A stretch of 64,000 nt of DNA, taken from Bacteroides timonensis. GTDB lineage: Bacteria; Bacteroidota; Bacteroidia; Bacteroidales; Bacteroidaceae. The position numbers and the translations under genes were made by a program. The number at the start of each line of letters is the position of its first letter. The stretch's first letter is position 1. The DNA lies in contig NZ_CBVI010000134.1 of assembly GCF_000513195.1 (NCBI RefSeq), forward strand, positions 32,760 to 96,759, in the 5' to 3' direction. Below, one piece after another: positions 34,363-43,223 of this stretch. The notes beneath the pieces are model-generated. The model had not been told where the DNA came from and did not search any database. It saw only the letters and a list, made by a program, of their open reading frames with translations.

Positions 34363-35996
34363 AAATCCTCTGGCTCGACCTGAACAGTTCATACGCCCAC
34401 TCCTCACTGGCACTTCCGGCACTGCATGCACAGATAGCCAATGATGCCTCCATCGAATGGGACATCGTATCCGCCACCATCAACGAGAACGTGGGCATGG
34501 TAGCGGGCGAAGTTTACCGCCACCGTCCCGACCTGCTTGCCGCCACCGCCTGGTTGTTCAATCACGAGCAACTGTTGCACATCATTTCAAGAGTAAAAGC
34601 CCTGCTGCCCCAATGCTGCATCGTATTGGGCGGACCGGAATTTCTGGGAGACAATGAATTCTTCCTGCGCAGCAACCCGTTTGTCAGTTGCGTATTCAGG
34701 GGAGAAGGCGAAGAGGTATTCCCGCAATGGATAACCTACCGTAACGAACCGTTGGAATGGAAGAATATCCCCGGACTCTGTTACCTCGACTCCAACGGAA
34801 ATTACATCGACAACGGCATCGCCCGTGTGCTGGACTTCCATCACCTCGTCCCCCCCGAGAAAAGCCGTTTCTTCAACTGGAGCAAGCCTTTCGTTCAACT
34901 GGAAACCACACGGGGCTGCTTCAACACCTGCGCCTTCTGCGTCAGCGGTGGAGAAAAGCCTGTGCGCACCCTGTCCATCGAGGCAATCCGCGAACGGCTG
35001 CAAATCATCCACCGGCACGGAATAAAAAACGTACGCGTGCTCGACCGTACTTTCAATTATAATGCCCGCCGGGCAAAAGAGCTGTTGGAACTGTTCCTTG
35101 AATTTGCCCCCGACATACGTTTCCACCTGGAAATGCACCCTGCCCTACTCTCCGAAGAGTTGAAAGAGGAATTAAAGCGTCTGCCCGAAGGGTTGCTGCA
35201 CCTGGAAGCCGGCATACAAAGCCTGCGCGAACCGGTGCTTGTGCAAAGCCGGCGGATGGGCCGACTGTCGGATGCGCTGGAAGGGCTGAAATTCCTGTGT
35301 GCCCTCCCCAACATGGAAACGCATGCCGACCTGATTGCCGGACTCCCGCTCTATCAACTTTCGGAGATATTCGAAGACATCCGCGTATTGGCGGAATATG
35401 GCGCCGGAGAAATACAACTGGAGTCCCTGAAACTGCTTCCCGGCACGGAAATGCGCCGCAGGGCGGAAGAACTGGGCATACAATATTCCCCGTTCCCCCC
35501 CTACGAGGTGCTGCAAACCCGCGAAATCAATGTGGACGAACTGCAAACCGCGCGGCAACTTTCGCGCCTGCTGGATGGATTTTATAATGCTCCCGCCTGG
35601 CAGGGTATCACCCGAAGACTGATTCTGGATAACGAAACGTTCCTGCACGAGTTTCTGGAACATCTGATACGGATAGGATTGATAGATCAACCGATGAGTC
35701 TTGAAAAACGGGGCCTCATCCTGTATGAGTTCTGCAAACGGCATTATCCCGAATATCAGTCGGAAGTAAGCATCGCCTGGATAGAAGCGGGCATGTCGCT
35801 GAAGAAGCTCCCGGCAGAACGGGTAAAGACCAAGCGACAGGTGCGTCCCGAACATTGGGAAGTGCTGTATGGGGAATACAGGGAGAACCTCCGGCTTTGT
35901 TTCCTGCCTGCCGGCGAGGAAGAGAACCGGGGATATTGGTTCGGCTTTGAATCGGAGATACAGAAAATAGAGCCTGTGTTCAAGGCAAGAAATTAA
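34359..35996 (+). CDS. B12-binding-domain radical SAM protein (DUF4080 type)
   Basis: 545 residues. The N-terminal B12-binding-like Rossmann domain contains LWLDLNSSYAHSSLALPALH and CIVLGGPEFLGDNEFFLRSN. The radical SAM core has the 4Fe-4S motif CFNTCAFC at residues 187-194 (TTRGCFNTCAFCVSGGEKPV). The C-terminal DUF4080 region includes YEFCKRHYPEYQSEVSIAW. Substrate and reaction are unknown for this family. GC content is visibly higher than in neighbours. Divergent from the trehalose operon. Confidence 0.9.
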   Translation: MKILWLDLNSSYAHSSLALPALHAQIANDASIEWDIVSATINENVGMVAGEVYRHRPDLLAATAWLFNHEQLLHIISRVKALLPQCCIVLGGPEFLGDNEFFLRSNPFVSCVFRGEGEEVFPQWITYRNEPLEWKNIPGLCYLDSNGNYIDNGIARVLDFHHLVPPEKSRFFNWSKPFVQLETTRGCFNTCAFCVSGGEKPVRTLSIEAIRERLQIIHRHGIKNVRVLDRTFNYNARRAKELLELFLEFAPDIRFHLEMHPALLSEELKEELKRLPEGLLHLEAGIQSLREPVLVQSRRMGRLSDALEGLKFLCALPNMETHADLIAGLPLYQLSEIFEDIRVLAEYGAGEIQLESLKLLPGTEMRRRAEELGIQYSPFPPYEVLQTREINVDELQTARQLSRLLDGFYNAPAWQGITRRLILDNETFLHEFLEHLIRIGLIDQPMSLEKRGLILYEFCKRHYPEYQSEVSIAWIEAGMSLKKLPAERVKTKRQVRPEHWEVLYGEYRENLRLCFLPAGEEENRGYWFGFESEIQKIEPVFKARN

Positions 35997-36019
35997 TTTA
36001 TCGTACGAGGCTGAAATAC

Positions 36020-36063
36020 TACCTTTGCCATGCACAGGTTACGGATTAGTTATGCTATCTTTG
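36020..36063 (+). promoter_or_regulatory. Two tandem -7 elements upstream of the HU-like gene
   Basis: TACCTTTG at 36020-36027 and TATCTTTG at 36056-36063. The proximal one would start RNA near 36070 and give a ~145-nt leader containing the triple hairpin. Confidence 0.65.
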
Positions 36064-36077
36064 CGACTCGGCATATC

Positions 36078-36139
36078 ATCATCCGTATTGATGATAACCA
36101 TCATCCGTATTGATGGTAGGCATCATCCGTATTGATGAT
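36078..36139 (+). repeat. Three tandem 22-bp hairpin units in the HU-like leader
   Basis: ATCATCCGTATTGATGAT at 36078 and 36122, and the variant ATCATCCGTATTGATGGT at 36100; exact 22-bp period. Each unit is an inverted repeat (ATCATC / GATGAT) with a CGTATT loop. They may be RNA hairpins or phased protein-binding sites. Confidence 0.85.
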
Positions 36140-36214
36140 ATATTAATGATATAGATAAGCCTCGCTCAGTCGTAGCATCAAGGCTATTAAACCATAAAGA
36201 AAGGAGAAATCAAC

Positions 36215-36631
36215 ATGGCTTTCTACAAAAAACAAAAAATACATGGGAAGTGGTATCCGAGAGCAATAACCAAAGGCCGTACGGCTACAACGGATGATGT
36301 GGCAAAACGTCTGGCGCTTATATCTACAGTAAGTCCGGGAGATACGTATGCGGTGCTTGTGAATCTGGGGGAAGTTTTGGCAAAACTGATGAGCGAAGGT
36401 CGGTCCGTACGGCTAAAGGGCGTAGGGACATTCTATCTCACTTGTCAATCGGAGAACCAGGGAGTGGACACACCCGAAGAAGTCAGCCCCCAGCAAATCA
36501 CCGATACCAAAGTGCGCTTCATCCCCGAATACAGTCGTGAACAAAACAACCGAGTAATCGAACGAACCCTCATCGACCCTTATCTGGAATGGATAGATTT
36601 TGACGAAATAGGCAACAACAGCAACAAATAA
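36215..36631 (+). CDS. HU/IHF-like DNA-binding protein
   Basis: A nucleoid-type DNA-binding protein of 138 residues. It begins MAFYKKQKIHGKWYPRAITK, with an HU-fold core DVAKRLALISTVSPGDTYAV and RSVRLKGVGTFYLTCQS. The acidic C-terminus (LEWIDFDEIGNNSNK) is longer than in classic HU (~90 residues), as in the Bacteroides HU-like subfamily. An AAGGAG sequence 9 nt before the ATG is an unusually good Shine-Dalgarno for this phylum. It heads a two-gene unit with the pentapeptide protein and is preceded by a triple-hairpin leader. Confidence 0.88.
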   Translation: MAFYKKQKIHGKWYPRAITKGRTATTDDVAKRLALISTVSPGDTYAVLVNLGEVLAKLMSEGRSVRLKGVGTFYLTCQSENQGVDTPEEVSPQQITDTKVRFIPEYSREQNNRVIERTLIDPYLEWIDFDEIGNNSNK

Positions 36632-36675
36632 CCCCTCTTCAAGAGGCTGAACAAGATCAACTTCAACCCCACGAT

Positions 36676-37233
36676 ATGGAAAACCAAACCATCGAAAAAG
36701 CCGATTTCACCATCGACGAGCTGGAACCCAACTACTACGAATGCACCTTCGACAAATGTAACTTCTCCGGCCAGAGCATCGGCAGAGTTATCTTTGAGAG
36801 ATGCACCTTCAAAGAATGCAACCTGTCACTGGTGAAAGCCAACAACACCTCCTGGCTGGACGTCCTCTTCACCGACTGCAAGATGACAGGCATCAACTTC
36901 ACTCTCAGCAACCGCTTCGGCCTGTCCGTGGAGTTCCGCAACTGCCTCCTCTCCTACGCCCTTTTCACCGAGATGAAGCTGAAAGGTACCCGCTTCACTC
37001 GCTGCGATCTGCAAAATGCCGACTTCATGGAAACGCAACTCCCCGAAGCCAAGTTCACCGAGTGCGACCTCTGCTATGCCTCCTTCCATCACACCAACCT
37101 GGAAAAGGCCGATTTCAGCACCGCCCGCAACTACGCCCTGAACCCTTCCGCCAACCGCCTGAAGAAAGCCCGGTTCTCCCGCTACGGACTGGAAGGACTG
37201 CTGACAGGATTAGGAATAGAGGTTGTTGATTAA
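36676..37233 (+). CDS. Pentapeptide-repeat protein
   Basis: 185 residues arranged in A(D/N)LXX-type pentapeptide repeats: CTFDKCNFSGQSIGRVIFER, CTFKECNLSLVKAN and RCDLQNADFMETQLPEAKF, predicting a right-handed quadrilateral beta-helix. Some relatives (Qnr, MfpA) mimic DNA and protect gyrase, but most have no known role; no evidence here favours that function. It follows the HU-like gene by 44 bp, probably in the same transcript. Its last 24 bp overlap the end of the convergent kinase gene. Confidence 0.85.
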   Translation: MENQTIEKADFTIDELEPNYYECTFDKCNFSGQSIGRVIFERCTFKECNLSLVKANNTSWLDVLFTDCKMTGINFTLSNRFGLSVEFRNCLLSYALFTEMKLKGTRFTRCDLQNADFMETQLPEAKFTECDLCYASFHHTNLEKADFSTARNYALNPSANRLKKARFSRYGLEGLLTGLGIEVVD

Positions 37234-38820
37234 CGCCTCATTGTGTAATTGAGAAGTAGGTGCCGTAGCACAAGGCAGTGTAACCCAAAACGTAGTACCT
37301 GCACCCACTTCCGAAGTCACCCCAATGGTTCCGCCCATGCTCTCTGCTATTAATTTGCAAATGGGCAACCCTAACCCAACTCCTTGCGTAAAAGAGTCCA
37401 CTTTCTCGAAACGATCGAAAACCACCGGAAGTTTATCCTGCGGAATACCGCAGCCTGTATCTTTCACACTAATCTTGACACCCCCATCTATTATGCTGTA
37501 CGCTATATCAATATGGCCGCTTTGGGTGTTTTTCAGAGCGTTCGACAGAAAGTTGCTCAATATCCGTTTGATATACTGAGCGTCAAGTTCCACCATATAA
37601 TCCCGTTCCGGTTTATCCACCCGGACATCCAGCTTTCCGCCAACCTTCATCCTGCACTCGGCGGCACTTTCCACAACGAGGTCCGACAGACAAAACCATA
37701 CAGGATACGGTTTAAAGTCTCCCGCCTCCAACTTCGAAAGCTCCAGAACATCATCCACCACCTTCAACAAGAGGGTATTGTTATGCTGTATCAACCGGTT
37801 ATATTCCTTTTTCTCCTCCATATCCTCCGTCATAGTCAGTACGCTTGAGAAACCGACGATAGAATTCAACGGAGTACGTATCTCGTGGCTCATATTGGCA
37901 ATAAAGGCAGACTTCAACCTGTTGGCTTCTTCCGCTTTCTCTTTTGCTTCCCGCAAGTCCTGCTCCAGTGCCTTTCTCTTGTCAATCATCAGAGTTCCCC
38001 CCACCAAGACGACCGGTTCGCCATCTTCATCATACTGATATACAGCTCCGTAGATTTCTCTCCACGAAAGATCGCCGTCTTCATCCCGAAGCAAGAATTC
38101 CTCGTCAAAGAAGTCCGTTTCCTTTCGTTTCAGTCTGTCCAATGCCCGGTGGATGTTCTCCCTGTATTCCGGCAGGATAAGCAGCAGATGTTCGTCGGCA
38201 TCTACTATTCTGTCCGTTCCACCTTCACCGTCTCTTTTCCAGGTAATCTCTTTACGCCGTAAATCCCATGTCCACAGCTTCATACCGGTAGCTTTCAACA
38301 GCAAGCGATGCTGAATATCCAATTGTTCCAACTGGCACCGCTTTTCTGTTGCTTCCGTAACGTCCACAGCCGCACTAATCAGCCAGCGGGGCTCGCCCTT
38401 ATAGTACAACAACTGCTTATACATATTCAAAGCATGCTTGTACCCATCAGCCAATATCAGATGCTGAAAGGTGTTTGATTGACCGGAACGTATCGTTTCC
38501 CAGTCTGTCTGTTGAAAGGCAGAACAAATTTCGGGAGGCAGAACACTTGCATTCTTCCCGATCAGGTCGTCCTGAGAGACACTATATAAATCTTCAGATT
38601 TCTTGTTCCAAAAAAGATAGTTACAGTTATCCTTGATGTCCTTCACCGTAGTCGGAATAGGAAGATTATTCAGCAACTCCCGCATCAGGAAATTGTCTTC
38701 CTTCATTTTTTCCCACTCTTTTACTGATATGCCATGAAGTTTATACAATCGGAAATAATAGACTGCCGCTACAATTGAAACAACAAAAGCAACTTGAATG
38801 GCTAGACACAATATAGACAT
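37210..38820 (-). CDS. PAS-domain membrane sensor histidine kinase
   Basis: 536 residues. One N-terminal transmembrane helix (LAIQVAFVVSIVAAVYYFRL). A PAS domain covers about 45-165 (LLNNLPIPTTVKDIKDNCNY), and a second PAS-like region with a PAC (SWREIYGAVYQYDEDGEPVV) leads into a coiled coil. HisKA follows with FIANMSHEIRTPLN (His about 312). The HATPase_c domain is complete: NFLSNALKN, KDTGCGIPQ, FDRFEKVD and GVGLGLPIC. No receiver domain or adjacent response regulator. Its own -7 box is at 38871-38878. It is convergent and overlapping with the pentapeptide gene. Confidence 0.9.
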   Translation of the reverse strand: MSILCLAIQVAFVVSIVAAVYYFRLYKLHGISVKEWEKMKEDNFLMRELLNNLPIPTTVKDIKDNCNYLFWNKKSEDLYSVSQDDLIGKNASVLPPEICSAFQQTDWETIRSGQSNTFQHLILADGYKHALNMYKQLLYYKGEPRWLISAAVDVTEATEKRCQLEQLDIQHRLLLKATGMKLWTWDLRRKEITWKRDGEGGTDRIVDADEHLLLILPEYRENIHRALDRLKRKETDFFDEEFLLRDEDGDLSWREIYGAVYQYDEDGEPVVLVGGTLMIDKRKALEQDLREAKEKAEEANRLKSAFIANMSHEIRTPLNSIVGFSSVLTMTEDMEEKKEYNRLIQHNNTLLLKVVDDVLELSKLEAGDFKPYPVWFCLSDLVVESAAECRMKVGGKLDVRVDKPERDYMVELDAQYIKRILSNFLSNALKNTQSGHIDIAYSIIDGGVKISVKDTGCGIPQDKLPVVFDRFEKVDSFTQGVGLGLPICKLIAESMGGTIGVTSEVGAGTTFWVTLPCATAPTSQLHNEALINNLYS

Positions 38821-38870
38821 TGTATATACAGATTTTTGTCGTTATAATATTGCAAAGGAATAAAATATCG

Positions 38871-38878
38871 CAAAAATA
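38871..38878 (-). promoter_or_regulatory. -7 promoter element of the PAS kinase gene
   Basis: TATTTTTG on the minus strand, about 50 nt upstream of the ATG at 38820. Confidence 0.55.
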
Positions 38879-38925
38879 ACTGATATACAGTTTGCCATAC
38901 ATATAAAGAATTGTCCTCAAATATA

Positions 38926-38947
38926 TAAAAAAAAGTGATATATCACT
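38926..38947 (-). terminator. Candidate terminator of the TPR-AraC gene
   Basis: Perfect 14-bp palindrome AGTGATATATCACT (38934-38947) followed on the minus strand by eight T. The stem is short (5 bp with a TATA loop), so an operator role is also possible. Confidence 0.5.
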
Positions 38948-38960
38948 GACATACAAAATA

Positions 38961-40697
38961 TTACCTTTTCAGTTCCTTCTCTGTATTCTTAAATTCGGAA
39001 GGAGTCATACCCGTCCTTGCTTTGAACAATTGGTGGAAAGTAGGCATACTATTGATGCCTGACGCTTCGGCAATGGCACGTAATGTATGTTCAGGATGTT
39101 CCTTCAATAAATGCATGGCGTAATTCAAGCGGAGATTATTGAGATATCCGTTCAAATTGGTTTTCGTATTCTCTTTTATCATCCGGGCAAAACGGGTATT
39201 GTTCATCTTGACCATCCGGGCAAGTTCTTCTCTTGATAAGTCGGCGGACAGATACAGTTTATCCCGTTTGATAATATAATCCAGCTTGCCGAAAATCATC
39301 TTATTCATCTGGGCCTCCTCTTCGTTGCCGGCGAATGCTTCCGGTTCTGTCTGTTCCGTCTCCGGGAAAGGCTGGTCCTCAGATATTCTCTCGGCATCAG
39401 CCTGCAAGCGGTTCATCTCCGTCTGCATGGACATTTGCTCGTTGATGCGCTCCACCAGCACTTGGTTCTTACGCTTGATTTTGCGGTTCTGCACCCACAT
39501 ACGCCACAGGAAGAACAGCGACAACAACGAAATGCAGAGGATGAAGACTAACGTAATGGTACGTATGGTAAGCTGAAAAGCTTGTTCCGCAATGCGAGCT
39601 TCCTTCTCGTTCACTTCGTAAAGGTTATCCAATTCCAGTGCGGCATTGGTTTTATCACGCCGGTAGATGCTGTCCGTTATGGACAGGATGGAAGCACGCA
39701 ACGCGGCAACTTTCTCATAGTCTTTCAGGGCAAGATAGGCGTCTATCTCCCGTTGCAGAACGCCGATGTACTGGATATTCAAGGTGTCTTGCCGGCGCAT
39801 CAGTTCCTTGAAGTCGCGGCAATGGTCTATTACAGCCTGATATTGTTTGGTGACAAACAGATAAGGGGTGGCATCGCGCTTACCGGCAGGAGTGTTATAG
39901 ACATGGGTAGACTGGTATTTTTTATGGTACTCTTTCCCACGTTCCACATCTCCCAGCAAATGGCAGATGCGGGACAATTTGGAATAGACATATCCGTATT
40001 GCTGGTCGAGGAAAGCCTCACGCACTTCCGGATTGCCTTTCATCCCATCCAGCAACTTCTCACGCTGCAAACCTACCTGCAAGGCATCTTTCAGCCGGTT
40101 ATCATTAATCAGGTATCCCATCTTTACCCCATAGAAGTAGGAGAGCATCGACTTGCTCAGTTTATCTTTCCTGCCATCCAACAGGGCAATTGCCTTGTCG
40201 AAAAGCTCATACCCTTCCTCTTTCAATGACAGCATCCATTTGTTCTCGCCCATACAGAAGAGTAACTTGCATTCCGACTGCGGGTCATCGAGCCTGCGTG
40301 CCAGTTCCAGTCCTTCAACCGCATAACGGTTGCTTTCTTTATAGTCACTCAGGGTATGGGAGAGGTCGGCCAGAGTTATAGTCATCCTCAACAAGTGATC
40401 AGGGTTGTTCCCGGAGATAGAATCGTGCACATAGGCCCGGCGGGCATAGTGGAATGCCGATTTATCCTGATACAGGTATGAGTAGACCATGCTACGCAAA
40501 TCATCCACCATGTATATGGGCAACGCTTGCTTTGTTTCAGCTTCATCCAGCAGTTGCAACGCGCGTTCCGGTTCATCCATATAGATGTCCGTGATATACT
40601 GTTCCGTATATATATCCTTTGTTTCTTTATCTCCGCTTGCCAAGGCAGATGCTGACAGAAAGCCTAACAAGAGGAGACATATATAGAAATGTCTCAT
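38961..40697 (-). CDS. Membrane-bound TPR / AraC-type transcriptional regulator
   Basis: 578 residues. Signal peptide (FYICLLLLGFLSASALASGD), TPR-like helical repeats (about 30-370), a transmembrane helix (IRTITLVFILCISLLSLFFL) and a coiled coil. The cytosolic C-terminal AraC HTH pair includes SREELARMVKMNNTRFARMI and RAIAEASGINSMPTFHQLFK, ending GMTPSEFKNTEKELKR. It senses outside the cytosol and would bind DNA directly from the membrane, as in other Bacteroides one-component regulators. It starts 4 bp after the Fur-family stop, so it appears co-transcribed with the metal ATPase and Fur genes. Confidence 0.88.
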   Translation of the reverse strand: MRHFYICLLLLGFLSASALASGDKETKDIYTEQYITDIYMDEPERALQLLDEAETKQALPIYMVDDLRSMVYSYLYQDKSAFHYARRAYVHDSISGNNPDHLLRMTITLADLSHTLSDYKESNRYAVEGLELARRLDDPQSECKLLFCMGENKWMLSLKEEGYELFDKAIALLDGRKDKLSKSMLSYFYGVKMGYLINDNRLKDALQVGLQREKLLDGMKGNPEVREAFLDQQYGYVYSKLSRICHLLGDVERGKEYHKKYQSTHVYNTPAGKRDATPYLFVTKQYQAVIDHCRDFKELMRRQDTLNIQYIGVLQREIDAYLALKDYEKVAALRASILSITDSIYRRDKTNAALELDNLYEVNEKEARIAEQAFQLTIRTITLVFILCISLLSLFFLWRMWVQNRKIKRKNQVLVERINEQMSMQTEMNRLQADAERISEDQPFPETEQTEPEAFAGNEEEAQMNKMIFGKLDYIIKRDKLYLSADLSREELARMVKMNNTRFARMIKENTKTNLNGYLNNLRLNYAMHLLKEHPEHTLRAIAEASGINSMPTFHQLFKARTGMTPSEFKNTEKELKR

Positions 40698-40701
40698 ACG
40701 C

Positions 40702-41139
40702 TCAATCGTCTGTGTCTATTTTCTTATGGACTGCGCAGTCGGCGCAAATCCCCTTGATTACATAATTAATTCCCGTCTGCATGAATCCCTCCGGAAGCGA
40801 GACTGACGGGGCGTGCACACTCCGGATGCAATAGGTTTTATGGCAACGCTCGCAATAGAAGTGCATGTGCTGGTCTTCCACCGTACACATACAGCAGTCT
40901 TCGCAAACGGCATACTTCAATGAACCGCTTCCGTCGTCCACACCATGTATCAGGTGATGGGAAAGAAACAGGGTCAGTGTCCGGAAAATAGTGGATTTAT
41001 CAACCGTATCGAGCTTATCTTCCAGGTCTGCCATGGACACAGCCCGCTTCATCTCCATCATGGTGCGGAGAATCAACAGCCTCATCGCTGTAGGTTTGAT
41101 ATCCCGAAGGGACAATTTATGTAGATATACGTCTTTCAT
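40702..41139 (-). CDS. Fur-family metalloregulator
   Basis: 145 residues from ATG 41139: MKDVYLHKLSLRDIKPTAMR, winged helix DTVDKSTIFRTLTLFLSHHL, then a Cys/His-rich C-terminal region (CEDCCMCTVEDQHMHFYCER, CHKTYC and CADC). The paired CxxC motifs resemble the structural Zn site of Zur/Fur proteins. It lies 5 bp after the P1B ATPase stop and is presumably co-transcribed. The palindrome at 43143-43157 overlapping the operon promoter is its likely target. A longer frame to 41226 exists but would overlap the ATPase gene. Confidence 0.88.
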   Translation of the reverse strand: MKDVYLHKLSLRDIKPTAMRLLILRTMMEMKRAVSMADLEDKLDTVDKSTIFRTLTLFLSHHLIHGVDDGSGSLKYAVCEDCCMCTVEDQHMHFYCERCHKTYCIRSVHAPSVSLPEGFMQTGINYVIKGICADCAVHKKIDTDD

Positions 41140-41144
41140 ACTAC

Positions 41145-43094
41145 TCAGAACTTCTTGCCTAATATGCGAACCGAATTGAGAACAACCAGCAAAGCTACCC
41201 CGACATCGGCAAACACCGCCGCCCAAAGCGTGGCAAAGCCGAAAGCACCCGCAAGCAAAACCAATATTTTCACAGTGATGGCACCGATAATATTCTGCAT
41301 CACAATCTTTCTTGTGGCCCGTCCGATGGAAATGGCTGTCGCCACCCGTGACGGCTGGTCGGTCTGGATAACTACGTCTGCACTTTCGATGGCAGCATCC
41401 GAACCCAGCCCGCCCATAGCAATCCCCACATCACTGAGAGCCAGTACGGGAGCGTCATTCATTCCGTCACCCACAAAGGCTACAGACACGTCCGGGGCGG
41501 AATTGAGTTGTTCCAGATGGACGGCTTTATCTCCGGGAAGCAGGTCACCGTAAGCCTTGCCAATTCCCAATTCTGCGGCAAAGATATCAACAATCTCTTG
41601 TTTATCACCGGATAACATTTGAATATTATCTATTTTTAAAGCCTTTAATTCTTTAATAGCATCTATCGAATCCTCTTTCAAGGTATCCGAGAGCAGCAGG
41701 TATCCGGCATATTGTCCGTCGACGGCACAGACTACGACAGTGGCTACACAGTCTGCCAGTTCTTCGGGTACGGATATCTTGCGGTCCTTCAATAGGCGGA
41801 TATTACCAACAAGGATTTTACGAGACTCTACTTCAGCCTCCAGACCATACCCCGCCAGTTCATTCAGTGTAGTTACTTCCAAAGGCTCTATACCTCGTTC
41901 GGCAGCAAAGTGGGCAACAGCTTGTGCCACAGGATGAGTACTCTTCTTTTCTACAGACAATACCAGACGCAGCAAATCATCTTCAGGAAGATTAGCCGCC
42001 TGTATGGATGTCACGCGGAAACTACCGGTAGTCAGCGTACCTGTTTTATCGAAGACGATGGTATTCACGCGGGTAATGGCATCCAGATAATTGCTTCCCT
42101 TAAACAGAATTCCCATACGGGAAGCCACCCCTATACCTCCGAAATACCCTAACGGAATGCTGATAATCAATGCACACGGGCAGGATATTACAAGAAAAAC
42201 CAAGCCACGATAAAGCCAATCGTTGAATACATAGTCAAGGCCCGGGTGCACTGCCGCAACAAGTGCAGGAAGGGCTACTATCAGAAAAGCCAGAAGTACG
42301 ACAATCGGCGTATAGATGCGGGCGAACCGCCGGATAAACAGTTCGGCAGGCGCTTTGCGCTCCGCTGCGTCCTGCACAAGATTGAGGATGCGTGCCAGCG
42401 TGCTGTGGTCGTAAGGTTTCGTCACCAGTATGCGCACTGCCTGTCCGCTGACAATCATACCGGCAAGAACATCACCGCCTGCTGATACATTGCGGGGCAT
42501 ACTCTCTCCGGTCAATGCCGAAGTATCGAAAACGGCCTGCGGATTTTGCAGAGTTCCGTCCAGAGGGACACGCTCGCCGGGTTTTACTTCAATGGTTTCT
42601 CCCACATTGACGTCGCGGGGAGAGACTGTACGGAGCGTGTTTTCACGATATACATCCACCCGTTCGGGGCGCACATCGAGCAGACCACGGATATTGCGGG
42701 TAGCCTGGTTCACGGCTTTATCCTGCAACATCTCTCCCAGAGTATAGAGCAGCATCACGGCAAGAGCTTCCGGATATTCTCCGATATAGAATGCTCCGAG
42801 TGAGGCTAAGGCCATCAGGGAGAATTCATTGAACCAGTCTTTCCGCAAAATGCCCTCCCATGCTTCGCGCATCACAGGAAGTCCCACGGGCAGGAAGCCC
42901 AAGAGGAACCAGCAGAATTCAACCACCGGCTGGCTGAACCATGCCCATTCCTGATGCTGGAAGATGATACCCGTGATAAGGAATATACCTGATAGCACCG
43001 GAGTTCCTATCTTACGAATCATAGATTGCTCTTTCTCTTTGCTCTGCGGAGAAGTATGTGTATGTGCACAACAACACTGACATTTTGTTTCCAT
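41145..43094 (-). CDS. Heavy-metal P1B-type ATPase (ZntA/CadA-like)
   Basis: An inner-membrane metal exporter of 649 residues. A short Cys/His-rich N-terminus (METKCQCCCAHTHTS) replaces the usual HMA domain. Motifs: SALTGES-like TSALTGESMP (actuator TGES), the membrane metal site SCPCALIISIPLGYF, phosphorylation loop FDKTGTLTTG (Asp near 349), an HP-type sequence KKSTHPVAQAVAHF, and GDGMNDAPVLALSDVGIAMG. CPC plus the HP motif puts it in the Zn/Cd/Pb or Cu group; the Fur-type partner favours Zn2+ or similar, but metal specificity is inferred. First gene of the operon ATPase-Fur-TPR/AraC. Confidence 0.92.
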   Translation of the reverse strand: METKCQCCCAHTHTSPQSKEKEQSMIRKIGTPVLSGIFLITGIIFQHQEWAWFSQPVVEFCWFLLGFLPVGLPVMREAWEGILRKDWFNEFSLMALASLGAFYIGEYPEALAVMLLYTLGEMLQDKAVNQATRNIRGLLDVRPERVDVYRENTLRTVSPRDVNVGETIEVKPGERVPLDGTLQNPQAVFDTSALTGESMPRNVSAGGDVLAGMIVSGQAVRILVTKPYDHSTLARILNLVQDAAERKAPAELFIRRFARIYTPIVVLLAFLIVALPALVAAVHPGLDYVFNDWLYRGLVFLVISCPCALIISIPLGYFGGIGVASRMGILFKGSNYLDAITRVNTIVFDKTGTLTTGSFRVTSIQAANLPEDDLLRLVLSVEKKSTHPVAQAVAHFAAERGIEPLEVTTLNELAGYGLEAEVESRKILVGNIRLLKDRKISVPEELADCVATVVVCAVDGQYAGYLLLSDTLKEDSIDAIKELKALKIDNIQMLSGDKQEIVDIFAAELGIGKAYGDLLPGDKAVHLEQLNSAPDVSVAFVGDGMNDAPVLALSDVGIAMGGLGSDAAIESADVVIQTDQPSRVATAISIGRATRKIVMQNIIGAITVKILVLLAGAFGFATLWAAVFADVGVALLVVLNSVRILGKKF

Positions 43095-43122
43095 AATCTT
43101 AATCTTATTATTTTGTCCGGTG

Positions 43123-43157
43123 CAAAGGTAAGAGATGGGGAGTGCAACCGGGTTGCA
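43123..43157 (-). promoter_or_regulatory. Metal ATPase promoter with overlapping palindromic operator
   Basis: -7 element TACCTTTG on the minus strand (43123-43130). The expected -33 position is occupied by the perfect inverted repeat TGCAACC-G-GGTTGCA (43143-43157), a plausible Fur-family binding site. Confidence 0.65.
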
Positions 43158-43223
43158 AAGGTGATACAGGAATTCATAGGTCGTCGAAAATCACTTCCAC
43201 ACTCCTGTTTTTCCTTTTTCGAC

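Noticed and set aside
36676..37233. Pentapeptide protein as a quinolone-resistance (Qnr) determinant
   Set aside because: Repeat type alone does not show this; no Qnr-specific loops are recognisable.
38934..38947. AGTGATATATCACT as a second invertible-element repeat
   Set aside because: It is a single self-complementary site with no partner nearby; better explained as a short terminator or operator.
41140..41226. 29-residue extension of the Fur-family protein
   Set aside because: It would overlap the end of the ATPase coding sequence; ATG 41139 fits the family start and the 5-bp operon gap.
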